Assembly (NCBI RefSeq): GCF_000829675.1
Contig: NZ_BBRX01000003.1
Span: 1-54,642 of the forward strand
DNA length: 54,642 nucleotides
Reading direction: 5' to 3'
Source of the DNA: Acinetobacter rudis
GTDB lineage: Bacteria > Pseudomonadota > Gammaproteobacteria > Pseudomonadales > Moraxellaceae
Shown here one piece after another: positions 18,380 to 26,837 of this stretch; within the stretch, counting starts at the first letter, position 1; each line of letters starts with the position of its first letter. The position numbers were made by a program, and so were the translations under genes. The notes below the pieces were generated by a model. It had not been told where the DNA came from, did no database searches, and saw nothing but the letters and a program-made list of their open reading frames with translations.

Positions 18380-19741
18380 ATGAACACCTTAAGATATAGT
18401 TTAAAATGGCGTTTAGTTTTAAGTATTACCTGTGCTTTTGTACTCATTTGGGCTGTTGCATTTGCTTGGCTATACTACAATATTGAACAGAAAATGACTG
18501 AAACCTTAGACGAACGTCTTTCTGCTTCAGCCCATATGGTGGCACGTCTGCTTGGTCAGATCCCTATACAGCAGCTTACTCATGCTGCTGAGCCTGTAGT
18601 ATCTGAACTCAATAATCCTGATTTAATTGCTTGTGTTGTGTCTGTGATTAAACTGAATGTCGTTTTGGATCACTCTGTTGTTGCACAAACTAAAGGTGCT
18701 CCAACACAACTCGCTCAACAACCTGAAGGTTTTCGTACTTGGGTAGAACAGGGGGTATCTTGGCGAAGTTTTACCTTAAGGCAAGGACAGATTCAAGTCG
18801 TCGCTGCAGAGAAAGTATTATTACGAGAAGCCCTATTAACAGAGATATTAAAGTCAATTTTATGGCCTTTATGTTTAACGCTACTTTTATGTGTAGCTCT
18901 TATTTTATGGATTATTAAAAAAGAATTTAAATCAATAGAGCAAACTGCTCAAGTGCTACAAAATTACCAAGAACAATCTGTAGATAATATGAGTTTAGTT
19001 TACCAGCTCGACTCTGCTAAATTCCCATCAGAATTACAGTCTTTTGTAGAGAATATATCGAGTTTATTCGCTCGTTTACAGCATAGTCTAGAAAATGAAA
19101 AAAACTTTAGTGCTTATGCAGCACACGAGCTACGTAGCCCACTTACGGCTATAAAGATAAATGTACAACTGAGTCAAATTTTAGCACAACAGTATTCATC
19201 TGATAAAAAGTTAATGACCAGTTTAGCTGAAGCTGAACAGAGTATTCTGCGTTATCAGCATTTACTCGAGCAATTATTATTACTCAGTAAAACTGAGCAT
19301 CAAAGAGCTGATCAACAAGTCGAGTTAAGACTAAGTTTAGTATTAGAGCAAATTTTACAAGAGTTAAATGTGCTATATCCTAATATTGAACAACAAATAA
19401 CTGTAGATTGGGCCAGTCTAAATACAATTTATATTTCTGAACAAGCACTAAAAATAGTCCTGTTTAATGTGATAGAAAATGCATTAAAACATGCACAAAG
19501 TCGTGAAAAAATTGAGATTAGGCAAAAGAACAAAACGGTTATCATTGAAGATTATGGTATAGGCTTGGCACCACAAGAGATTAATTTAGCCACTCAGCGT
19601 TTTTGGAGAAAATCTGCTCAAACACAAGGTTATGGCTTAGGCTTAGCTTTAACACAGGCATTGATGCAACAGTATAACTATCGATTGCGTATTTATTCTA
19701 AGTCTGAGGGAGGCTTATTGGTTGAATTGGATTTTGAATAA
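18380..19741 (+). CDS. sensor histidine kinase of the adjacent response regulator
   Basis: 453-residue membrane kinase of the EnvZ/QseC class. Two membrane helices (~10-32 and ~155-178) flank a ~120-residue periplasmic sensor with one cysteine (LIACVVSV). Then come a short linker and the dimerisation helix with H249 (YAAHELRSPLTAIK). The ATP-binding domain shows N-box FNVIENALKHA, G1 IEDYGIGLAP and G2 GYGLGLALTQA. The gene starts six bases after the regulator stop. The signal is unknown. The neighbouring Dsb operon suggests envelope redox or metal stress, but nothing in the sensor identifies copper or another ligand. Confidence 0.94.
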   Translation: MNTLRYSLKWRLVLSITCAFVLIWAVAFAWLYYNIEQKMTETLDERLSASAHMVARLLGQIPIQQLTHAAEPVVSELNNPDLIACVVSVIKLNVVLDHSVVAQTKGAPTQLAQQPEGFRTWVEQGVSWRSFTLRQGQIQVVAAEKVLLREALLTEILKSILWPLCLTLLLCVALILWIIKKEFKSIEQTAQVLQNYQEQSVDNMSLVYQLDSAKFPSELQSFVENISSLFARLQHSLENEKNFSAYAAHELRSPLTAIKINVQLSQILAQQYSSDKKLMTSLAEAEQSILRYQHLLEQLLLLSKTEHQRADQQVELRLSLVLEQILQELNVLYPNIEQQITVDWASLNTIYISEQALKIVLFNVIENALKHAQSREKIEIRQKNKTVIIEDYGIGLAPQEINLATQRFWRKSAQTQGYGLGLALTQALMQQYNYRLRIYSKSEGGLLVELDFE

Positions 19742-19932
19742 GATGAATTGAGAGTAATATTGATGAAGAAGTATGCATTTTGATCTGTAAAGCAAATTGG
19801 ATATTTCGAATCCAGAGTGTATGGAGAATATTATAGTTTCAAATATACAACACTTCGTTTTATTATTTTTGCTGATCAAAGATTTTAAATCGCTACAATA
19901 AATTTACCTTTTAGAAAAGAAGATATAACAGT

Positions 19933-20511
19933 ATGAATTTTAAAGCGCTCTCTTTAGGAATGGGTTTGGTTATTGCATCAACAGCTGCTCTTGCAAAACC
20001 AGTAGACTACAAAATTGATCCAACACATACAGCAACAGTATTCTCTTGGAATCATATGGGTTTCTCTACACCTTCTGCGAATTTTACAAATATTCAAGGA
20101 ACGATCCGTGTAGATCTGGATCAACCTGAAAAGTCTGCAGTAAATGTGACAATACCTGTGAGCAGTGTAAATACTAACGTTGCAGTATTGGATAAAGAAT
20201 TCCAAGAAAAAGCATGGTTTGATGCAGCGACTTATCCAAACATTACATTTAAAAGTACTAAAGTCGAATCTGCAGACAAAAAGAACTTTAAAATCACAGG
20301 TGATTTAACAATCAAAGGTGTGACTAAACCTGTAGTGTTAACTGGTAGCTTAAACAAACGTGGCGTTCATCCAATGTCTAAATTAGATACAGTTGGATTT
20401 AATGCAACAACTTCATTTGATCGTTCTGCATTTGGTATTGGAAATTATGTGCCAAATGTAGGTGATAAGATTACTGTAAATATTACCACTGAGGCTTCTG
20501 TAGCTAAGTAA
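19933..20511 (+). CDS. yceI: YceI family periplasmic lipid-binding protein
   Basis: 192-residue exported protein with signal peptide MNFKALSLGMGLVIASTAALA. The mature part is the YceI lipocalin-like barrel: DYKIDPTHTATVFSWNHMGFS at the start of the barrel, AWFDAATYPNITFKSTKVE, LTIKGVTKPVVL and VGFNATTSFDRSAFG are all family hallmarks. YceI-like proteins bind isoprenoid or long-chain lipids in the periplasm and are often induced by stress or high pH. It is transcribed alone after the two-component genes with a ~190-bp gap, then a strong terminator. It is the last ordinary core gene before the AT-rich accessory patch. Confidence 0.94.
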   Translation: MNFKALSLGMGLVIASTAALAKPVDYKIDPTHTATVFSWNHMGFSTPSANFTNIQGTIRVDLDQPEKSAVNVTIPVSSVNTNVAVLDKEFQEKAWFDAATYPNITFKSTKVESADKKNFKITGDLTIKGVTKPVVLTGSLNKRGVHPMSKLDTVGFNATTSFDRSAFGIGNYVPNVGDKITVNITTEASVAK

Positions 20512-20527
20512 TATTATTTAAAACAGT

Positions 20528-20567
20528 AACCTGCATGATCTTTATTGAAGATTATTGCAGGTTTTTT
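20528..20567 (+). terminator. intrinsic terminator of yceI
   Basis: AACCTGCA (20528-20535) pairs with TGCAGGTT (20556-20563) and is followed by a T run. The 20-base loop can itself fold (ATCTT with AAGAT). Confidence 0.85.
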
Positions 20568-20651
20568 ATTGCCTGTAGACTTACCAAATGGCGACATTTT
20601 TCCTCATTTTTACGCCATTTTAGGGTGTAAAAAATAAAATCTGCACCAGAA

Positions 20652-20819
20652 ATGCACCACAAAAATGAATATACCTCTCCTATAAAACGTGGTCAAAGTT
20701 GGCGAATTATTGTGCCTTACTATAGAAAAATATATTTAAATACATCAGATGCAAGTAGAAAGTCTGAAAAGTAGGCAGAACTTAATTTATTTGAATTAAA
20801 AATTGGTCAAGCTCAATAA
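20652..20819 (+). pseudogene. decayed tyrosine-integrase N-terminal fragment
   Basis: A 40-codon start (MHHKNEYTSPIKRGQSWRII then VPYYRKIYLNTSD) is broken by a TAG at 20772-20774. It continues in the same frame as AELNLFELKIGQAQ before a second stop. The pattern (short polar start, a SWRI/V strand, a hairpin with an aromatic turn, then a helix) is that of the arm-binding AP2-like domain of phage integrases. The catalytic domain is missing. Just upstream is the repeated motif TGCACCA (TGCACCAGAAATGCACCAC) often seen at integrase gene starts. It marks an old integration event beside yceI. Confidence 0.55.
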
Positions 20820-21729
20820 ACTGTTCAATCGTTGGTTTTTACTAAATTGAATGGTTCAAAATATAAAATTTAATGAGACTGTATAGAAACTAATTGAAAA
20901 AAATTAGATTTGTCTATGTGAGATCTTAAAAAGATATATAGAAAAGCCTAGTTATTAATAGAATTAGTTTATTTAAAATAAATTTTGGATATAAGTAAAT
21001 ATTGATTGTCTCTTCAATAATTTTATTATAGTCATAAAGCATTTATTTTAATTTATTTTTTTGTTTTAAATGTTCAATGTAAAAATTTATTTGAAAAATA
21101 TTTTATCTAAATGATTTTTATAATAGAAAAAATTAAAATCATATGATTAGAGTAGTCTGAATAAATCTTATCATTAGTTTGGCTGAATTAAGTTTTTCTC
21201 CATCGTACTCATAGTTTGACAATAATTAATTTTTTTACTTAATGTGATGTGATGATTTTTCTTTTTTTTAATTCAAATAAGATATTTAACTAATGCCTAA
21301 TTGGATAGTGGGTCATTAAATTCTTTTAAGCGGATAGAAAGCTTCTCTCATATTTCACGTTAGCAAGTAAATCTTGTGTTTTTTGTGATGTGATGGTCTG
21401 AAACCTAATTTTTTAGTGATGTCACGGATAGCAATATTATTTACATATTTTCCAGTTAGAATAATCATAATAAAGTTTTTTAGATGGACGTATTTTTGTT
21501 GATTATATATAAGTAATTGAAATATTAAGTTATTTTTTGCTGTATTGTTCAGTTGCAAGAGAATAGATAAAATTATATAGCTTATTTAAGATGATAATAT
21601 TTAATTTAATATGATTTTTATTTATAATGCAAGATTAATTCTTTTTATGATCAAATGAGTAAATATTGATCAAAACAATAAAGAGCTTTTCATACGAATA
21701 AATTTAAACTCCTTGAAGGATCTGCTTAA
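20820..21729. other. AT-rich non-coding stretch
   Basis: About 900 bases, markedly richer in A and T than the flanking core genes, with stops in all frames at short intervals. A 67-codon minus-strand frame at 21355-21558 needs a TTG start and has no ribosome site; I do not accept it as a gene. The last ~60 bases carry the GAAGGA ribosome site of the diguanylate cyclase. No repeat or terminator of note was seen. Confidence 0.5.
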
Positions 21730-22851
21730 GTGTACCATTATAATCAAAAAAATATGATAATGAATTGGAGTGATTTAAAAAAATGTTGCTTTATCTTATG
21801 CCTAGCAAGTTTTGAAAATTCTCTATGGATTATGTGGAGAATATTTGTTGAAAATAATCCAAATTATTGGATATATATAGATATAGACTTTATTCGATCA
21901 TTTTTATTTCTTGATTTTACATACTTGATTATATTTTTAATATTAATACTTGTTTGTTGTTTCTATAGAAAGAATAAATTAAAACAAAATACGCTTAAAA
22001 ATTTTATTTTATTATTTATTACAATTTATTTTTTATCTGATGGATATTTCCTTGGAATTTTTAGCCCTGTAACAATAGGTGTGTATGTCTGTTTTTCAGG
22101 AATATCTTTAATATTATTTGAGAGGAAAGAGATTTATTTTTTTATTTTATCTTCAATTTTATTTTTCATATTTTTGTTTTTATTAATTTATAATAAAATC
22201 TTACCCTATGCTCCAATTTTTACTACTTATGGAAAAGAAGCAAATCTAATTGATCATCCATTTGTGCTTGCTACGATGGCATACTTTTTTTTACCAATGG
22301 TTTTGATTTGCTTTGTCGTTGGTAATAATTTAATCAGCCAATGGTATCTAAGGGAAAGAAAATTTAAGTATTTGAGTGAAATAGATTATTTAACAAAAGT
22401 CTTTAATCGCAGAGCATTTTTTGAGAAAACTAAGGAAATAGATGAGTTAAATTATTCTATTATATTAATGGATTTAGATAATTTTAAATCAATAAATGAT
22501 ATCTATGGACACTCTTTTGGTGATCAGGTTTTACAAACAACGGCAGATTGTATAAGTAAAATAATTAGAAGAGGTGATTTATTTGCTCGTTATGGCGGTG
22601 AGGAGTTTATTATCTTGGTACGAGAAAATAACTGTAATGATGTATTGAGTATCGTCCAAAGATATCAAGACCGAGTTAGGAAACTACATTTTATATATAA
22701 CAACAAAAAAATATTTATAACAGCAAGTTTTGGTGTCTGTGTATCTGGAGAAAAAGATAATTCTCTGGAACGAAAAATTATTTCTGCAGATAAAGCATTA
22801 TATAGAGCGAAGCAAAATGGTCGAGATCGAATTGAGGTAGATGTTGAGTGA
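21730..22851 (+). CDS. membrane-bound diguanylate cyclase (GGDEF domain)
   Basis: 373-residue protein predicted to make cyclic di-GMP from GTP. Residues ~20-205 hold six or so membrane helices rich in Phe, Ile and Leu, with no named sensory domain. The GGDEF domain occupies ~215-373 (YLTKVFNRRAFFEK, IILMDLDNFKSINDIYGHSFG), with active-site motif GGEEF at 289-293, which is catalytically competent. No RxxD inhibitory site appears where expected. The start is GTG at 21730 with GAAGGA nine bases upstream; a later ATG at 21754 has no site. The gene is very AT-rich and isolated in the accessory patch, consistent with transfer. It probably influences adhesion or motility. Confidence 0.92.
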   Translation: MYHYNQKNMIMNWSDLKKCCFILCLASFENSLWIMWRIFVENNPNYWIYIDIDFIRSFLFLDFTYLIIFLILILVCCFYRKNKLKQNTLKNFILLFITIYFLSDGYFLGIFSPVTIGVYVCFSGISLILFERKEIYFFILSSILFFIFLFLLIYNKILPYAPIFTTYGKEANLIDHPFVLATMAYFFLPMVLICFVVGNNLISQWYLRERKFKYLSEIDYLTKVFNRRAFFEKTKEIDELNYSIILMDLDNFKSINDIYGHSFGDQVLQTTADCISKIIRRGDLFARYGGEEFIILVRENNCNDVLSIVQRYQDRVRKLHFIYNNKKIFITASFGVCVSGEKDNSLERKIISADKALYRAKQNGRDRIEVDVE

Positions 22852-22896
22852 GGTACAGTGGTTAATCTAACAGTTGATATGGTTTAAAGTTTTAGT

Positions 22897-23082
22897 TCAA
22901 TTGTCTAGAGGGAGATATGCAATGATATTCGGTTGCATTCGTTCTCTAAATGCTGCTGGATCGGCCTTGATAATGAGAGCTGACCGCTGATACCGAATGA
23001 TCACTTGCTCTAACTTAATAGATAAGCTCTCAATGTCTGAATCAATCACTAAAGATATAGTCAAAAACTGATGGTGTGACAT
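22897..23082 (-). CDS. possible small protein, unrecognised
   Basis: A 61-codon frame whose base composition is closer to the core genes than to the AT-rich surroundings. The product (MSHHQFLTISLVIDSDIESL at the start) has an alternating strand/helix pattern, no signal peptide and no motif that I know. No convincing ribosome site precedes the ATG. It could be a relic of a larger gene. Confidence 0.3.
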   Translation of the reverse strand: MSHHQFLTISLVIDSDIESLSIKLEQVIIRYQRSALIIKADPAAFRERMQPNIIAYLPLDN

Positions 23083-23280
23083 AGCAGATGCAATGCAGCT
23101 GTCAAAGGAGTGGGATGAGTGGTTTTAATATAATTTTAATCATCTAATTAATTTTAAAAATGGTATAAGCTAAAATGACATAAAGCCTTAATCGAAAAAT
23201 TAAGGCTGTTAGATTTGTTTAAATAATAAAATAATTTTCATATATGTTATATAGCGTGAGTATTTAAATCATTTGAAATT

Positions 23281-23985
23281 TTATTCTAAATATGGCTGTA
23301 AACTTGTTAAAGAACATTTATTATTTATACACGCAGCAACTGCTTGTATAGTACTTTCTATTAATTCGACTGCTGATAAAATAGAAGATGCTGCAGAAAC
23401 AATAAAAGCAGCACCACCTGTAACAAACCAACTTGTTACCAATGCAGTTGCTGATGCTACAAGTTTTATCCACCCCCAAGCTGACATTCCATCTTTTATA
23501 GCGATTACTATTGCTTTGAAAATACCTAATGCCATCAACTCTGCTAATATAGCCAATAAAGCGGTTGCTTTTTGAATAGCAGTTTTCGCTTCAGTAAATT
23601 TTTGAATTGCATCTAAGAGTTGATTGAGATTTAAATTACTAATGCGATACCAAATAATTTTTGCGATTGTATCATTAAATGAAATCTTTAAGCCTAATAA
23701 TGAAAATACAAATGCAATGGCATTAAAACTAACCTTAATTATACCTTGTTGGCATGGATTAGTTGGTAATTTGATTGAGTCTAATAATAATCCGTCTTCA
23801 CTATAATTTGAAAACTCTTTTTGTTCAGCTATATCTTGCAAAGTGGGTGTTGCTAAAATCTCATCTATGAGCTGTTCCCGTTTTTGATTAACCTCATCTG
23901 AATATTCAGGAAACCAACTAATAATTTGGTTAATTGCTGCATTTAATTCATTACGATCAAAGGTTTGCTGTACTGTAAGGGTCAT
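23281..23985 (-). CDS. orphan protein with hydrophobic C-terminal helices
   Basis: Unrecognised protein of 234 residues. The first ~75 residues are polar and helical (FDRNELNAAINQIISWFPEY). From ~80 on it becomes hydrophobic and alanine-rich, ending in long segments such as WIKLVASATALVTSWFVTGG and AAFIVSAASSILSAVELIES, and then a Cys-containing tail. There is no signal peptide. A purine-rich GAGAGAA stands about eight bases before the ATG, which favours this strand over the 100-codon frame opposite. The soluble head with amphipathic/hydrophobic hairpins recalls pore-forming bacteriocins or membrane-acting effectors, but I have no family match and claim no function. No immunity-like gene is obvious. 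Confidence 0.6.
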   Translation of the reverse strand: MTLTVQQTFDRNELNAAINQIISWFPEYSDEVNQKREQLIDEILATPTLQDIAEQKEFSNYSEDGLLLDSIKLPTNPCQQGIIKVSFNAIAFVFSLLGLKISFNDTIAKIIWYRISNLNLNQLLDAIQKFTEAKTAIQKATALLAILAELMALGIFKAIVIAIKDGMSAWGWIKLVASATALVTSWFVTGGAAFIVSAASSILSAVELIESTIQAVAACINNKCSLTSLQPYLE

Positions 23986-25143
23986 AGAAAATTCTCTCTT
24001 TAGATAAAGGTAAAATCATTAAACTATTAAAATTTTAGTCTTGATATACCTGAAATTGGTTACTATTAACTTAATTTGAATGAAAAAAAAGTCGATAAAA
24101 TTTTAATAAAAATATTAAAACTACACTGTTTTCACTCTAATCTAAGTAATAAAATTCAAGTTTTCTATTCAGTCCTATAGCATAATTAGCATTGCAGTAA
24201 ATAATGATACTTTATTTAGAACTTTATATTTATTGACGGTGGTTGTAGGTTTTAATTAATGTTTTTTATAAAATGATCAATAATTTTAATATTAATTTAT
24301 TTGAGTGTATATGGTAAAATTCTTTATTAAAAGTAATCATTCGTACACTGAACCTTTTTTATGGTATGAGATTTTTATGATTTCTCATTGCAAGATTCAG
24401 CTCATGGAGTCTCAATTGAAATAAATACCTACCCTAAAGCCTAGTGAAAAATTATTTTACAATAATAATTAGATATAAAAATTAGACGTATTAAAAGATA
24501 AGCTATTTAATAAGTGATGCTTATTTATTTAGATATCGAGCGAAATTTTTATATCATGAATCAATGTTTGGTGACTATGAGTTGAAGTATAGTTATATTA
24601 TAAAATAGTGTAGATATTAACGGGAAATCAATTTTTATCTGTTTTATAAGTCATTTGGAGTGTTTATGTTCATCAATTAATGTGTATTGATGGTGAGTTA
24701 AGAAAAATAGTTCTTTTGTCGTGTTGAGTGTTTGGAGTTTTAATTCAAAGTGTCTTTGTTGTTGAGCAAGAGTTATTTGTTTGAAAGTATCTGTGGCAGC
24801 AACTATTGCAAACAATAAGCCCAATTAATGTCTGTGATTGTCCAGAGTTTTTGCCAAGCCAACTCCATAATTCTAGAATGGTCATTTTGATTTTAGTTAT
24901 TTAAAAGATTTTAAATTTTACTGGGTTTTGATCGGAGCATCAATCAAGTGAACTTTTTGAGCTATTTGCAGGTATTGCTTTTTACAAATCAACAAAACTT
25001 ATTCAATTAACACAATTTTATGAACGCCAATATTTGTAGCTCAGTAGCTATTAATTTTATATTGATTTGTTTCACATAAGTAAACTTGTAATGTGATGTG
25101 GATCTGTTTAGTGTTTAAATACACATTAACTTTGGATATGAAA
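23986..25143. other. long AT-rich region without a supported gene
   Basis: Over 1.1 kb with frequent stops in every frame. The part 24780-24960 is less AT-rich and has short open segments (for example a frame reading PINVCDCPEFLPSQLHNSRM), suggesting remains of a degraded gene that I cannot name. No terminal inverted repeats, tRNA or terminator were found. Confidence 0.45.
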
Positions 25144-25464
25144 ATGAATAAGAAATACTTAATTTTAACAATTGTATTGAGTGGAATTGTAGGGGGAATT
25201 ATCGGTTTTGTGATTTATTCTCAACTTTTTGCACGTTACGATGCAGTTGTTACTTCGTGTGTGATCACCAATCAGGCGGTTGAAAATAATATGCTCACAG
25301 CAGAGCAGGTTAAACAATTAGGTTATCTAACGGGTAAAAGTTTGAACTCAAGTCATAGCTCGGTTGCGAGTAAATTAAAGTTATCTGATGCTCAAATCAG
25401 TAATGCTTCAAAAGATTCCGTGTGTAGTCAATTTTTAGTGGGAGTGAATCAGGCAAGCAAATAG
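25144..25464 (+). CDS. small membrane-anchored protein, unrecognised
   Basis: 106-residue protein from the ATG at 25144 (earlier in-frame starts at 25138 and 25093 are possible). One N-terminal membrane helix with a glycine-rich face (LILTIVLSGIVGGIIGFVIY) anchors a ~75-residue periplasmic part. That part contains two cysteines (VVTSCVIT and DSVCSQF) that could form a disulfide, and an Ala/Ser-rich helical middle. No family known to me. It is alone in the accessory patch; tandem terminators follow at 25640-25718. Confidence 0.6.
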   Translation: MNKKYLILTIVLSGIVGGIIGFVIYSQLFARYDAVVTSCVITNQAVENNMLTAEQVKQLGYLTGKSLNSSHSSVASKLKLSDAQISNASKDSVCSQFLVGVNQASK

Positions 25465-25639
25465 TATTGGATGTTCAGCAATCTGATTGATTGTTGAATA
25501 GAGCTCAATGTAGTGAAGTGTGGCAAGCGATTCTTGGTAAATTATTTCAATTTTAAATTTCTTGTTAAATATAAGTCACTAATTTAAATAATATATTGAT
25601 GTATTTTGCATTTTTAAGTATTATTGCGTCGGAAGTCAA

Positions 25640-25672
25640 CTAAACTGCTCCTGTGGAGCAGTTTGGTTTTTT
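25640..25672 (+). terminator. strong intrinsic terminator, first of a tandem
   Basis: AAACTGCTCC (25642-25651) pairs with GGAGCAGTTT (25655-25664), outer C-G closing at 25640/25666, followed by a T run. It is much GC-richer than its surroundings and lies 180 bp past the nearest plus-strand gene. Confidence 0.8.
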
Positions 25673-25674
25673 AT

Positions 25675-25718
25675 ATACCTATATCGAGTTGCATAAGCTA
25701 GATATAGGTATTTTTTTT
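25675..25718 (+). terminator. second tandem intrinsic terminator
   Basis: ATACCTATATC (25675-25685) pairs with GATATAGGTAT (25701-25711), 11 bp, with an eight-T tract. No gene lies between it and the first terminator. Confidence 0.75.
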
Positions 25719-25725
25719 ATTGACA

Positions 25726-25860
25726 TTAATATAGTTTTTTAATTAATTGGGCTGTCGCCATATCAGTTTTAGCTGATACCTCTTCAGTAGTATTTGCTCT
25801 AACGTCTTTATATTTTGACTCCATATGCTTCAATAAGTAGTCAAATATTGAAGCATGCAT
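25726..25860 (-). pseudogene. possible gene remnant or very small protein
   Basis: A 44-codon frame (MHASIFDYLLKHMESKYKDV at its start) ending in a Lys-Lys-Leu-Tyr tail. The frame stays open for 20 more codons upstream of the ATG without a ribosome site. The helical, charged sequence looks protein-like and may be the C-terminus of a lost gene. Nothing identifies it. Confidence 0.25.
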
Positions 25861-25966
25861 GACGAATAAAAATTTTAAACTCGGGAGAGTGATTAACTTT
25901 TTCAATACTTTTTGAAAAATCTACTTGATATAAAATTAGAAATAATTCATTGGTGGTTTTTAAAAC

Positions 25967-26140
25967 ATGAGATTAATTGTCCTATTAACGAGTATAACTG
26001 TACTTACTGCTTGTGCTTCAATGAAAGAGCAACGGGTTGCTCCTGATTACGAGACACGTGAATGCGCAAACTACAGGTTGATGCAAACTGCACCATTGCC
26101 ACCATATAATCATGAAATGCTTAAAAAGGCGTGCCTTTAG
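25967..26140 (+). CDS. small lipoprotein (57 residues)
   Basis: Short gene. The start MRLIVLLTSITVLTACASMK is a textbook lipoprotein signal with lipobox LTAC, giving a ~40-residue mature peptide with two further cysteines (ECANYR and KKACL-stop). A GGTGG ribosome site lies about ten bases upstream. No downstream domain is present. Similar tiny Cys-containing lipoproteins occur in Acinetobacter, but I cannot name this one. It precedes the ecotin gene by ~145 bases on the same strand. Confidence 0.6.
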   Translation: MRLIVLLTSITVLTACASMKEQRVAPDYETRECANYRLMQTAPLPPYNHEMLKKACL

Positions 26141-26284
26141 TCTAACCAAAGGAAATAATGCGTAGTGATCGTGACTAAACTTTAGTTGATCAAAATGTCA
26201 TAGGAGCTTTAATTTTCTCTTAGTGATAAGTTCAGTATGTCAAGCTTAAACATCAAAATAATTTTATAAATTGAGGAACAAAAT

Positions 26285-26767
26285 ATGAATAAGGCAATAG
26301 CTTTTGTGTTAGGTGTGAGTTTTATGTGGCCTGTAGCATATGCACAAGAATTGAGTAGTATTGCTAAATATCCAAAGGCAGGTAAAAACGAAAATCGCAA
26401 TGTTATTTGGCTTGAGAAAATTGACCATGAAGAAAATTACAAAGTTGAAATTATCGCGACTAAACAAGGGATGACCGATTGTAATACTCGTTCTTATCAT
26501 ACAGATTTAAAAAAGAAAGATCTTAAGGGATGGGGCTACGATTATTTTGTAGTGGGTAAGGCCGATCAAGTAATATCAACTTTAATGGGCTGTCTTGATA
26601 ATAAAAAAACATTAGCAGACATCCCCGTTGTTCTTCCTGCGGGTGAGTCTATACAACGCTATAATAGTCGTTTACCTATAGTTGTTTATGCACCTAAAGA
26701 TATTCAAATAAAATATAAAATATGGAAGGCGGATAAAATTGTACCTGCTGTTATCTCCAACGAGTAA
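26285..26767 (+). CDS. eco: ecotin, periplasmic serine protease inhibitor
   Basis: 160-residue exported inhibitor of trypsin-fold serine proteases. The signal peptide MNKAIAFVLGVSFMWPVAYA is followed by the full ecotin pattern: IAKYPKAGKNENRNVIWLEK, NYKVEIIATKQGMTDCN, LKGWGYDYFVVGKADQVIST, RYNSRLPIVVYAPKDIQIKY and a final KIWKADK. The two cysteines (in MTDCN and LMGCLDN) correspond to the single conserved disulfide. The reactive loop reads STLMGC where E. coli has STMMAC, so the P1 residue would be Leu instead of Met. Ecotin protects bacteria from host neutrophil elastase and other proteases. A GAGGAA ribosome site precedes the ATG. It sits alone on the edge of the accessory patch. Confidence 0.95.
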   Translation: MNKAIAFVLGVSFMWPVAYAQELSSIAKYPKAGKNENRNVIWLEKIDHEENYKVEIIATKQGMTDCNTRSYHTDLKKKDLKGWGYDYFVVGKADQVISTLMGCLDNKKTLADIPVVLPAGESIQRYNSRLPIVVYAPKDIQIKYKIWKADKIVPAVISNE

Positions 26768-26806
26768 TTTTTCACGATTATTGAATTAACTGTTTCAAGG
26801 AATGGC

Positions 26807-26837
26807 GACTAAGTACACTTGAGTAAAGTGCTTAGTC
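26807..26837. terminator. hairpin between convergent ecotin and ParB-like genes
   Basis: GACTAAG (26807-26813) plus CACTT (26816-26820) pair with AAGTG (26826-26830) plus CTTAGTC (26831-26837), leaving a two-base bulge. It overlaps the ParB-like stop; no strong T tract. Confidence 0.4.

Noticed and set aside
21355..21558. 67-codon minus-strand frame in the AT-rich region
   Set aside because: It needs a TTG start, lacks a ribosome site, and the product has no recognisable domain; likely chance or remnant.
23273..23575. 100-codon plus-strand frame
   Set aside because: It lies antisense within the longer 23281-23985 gene, which has a good ribosome site; the plus-strand product looks like an antisense translation.
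24780..24960. Possible transposase remnant
   Set aside because: Short open segments look protein-like, but no transposase motif, terminal repeat or target duplication could be identified.
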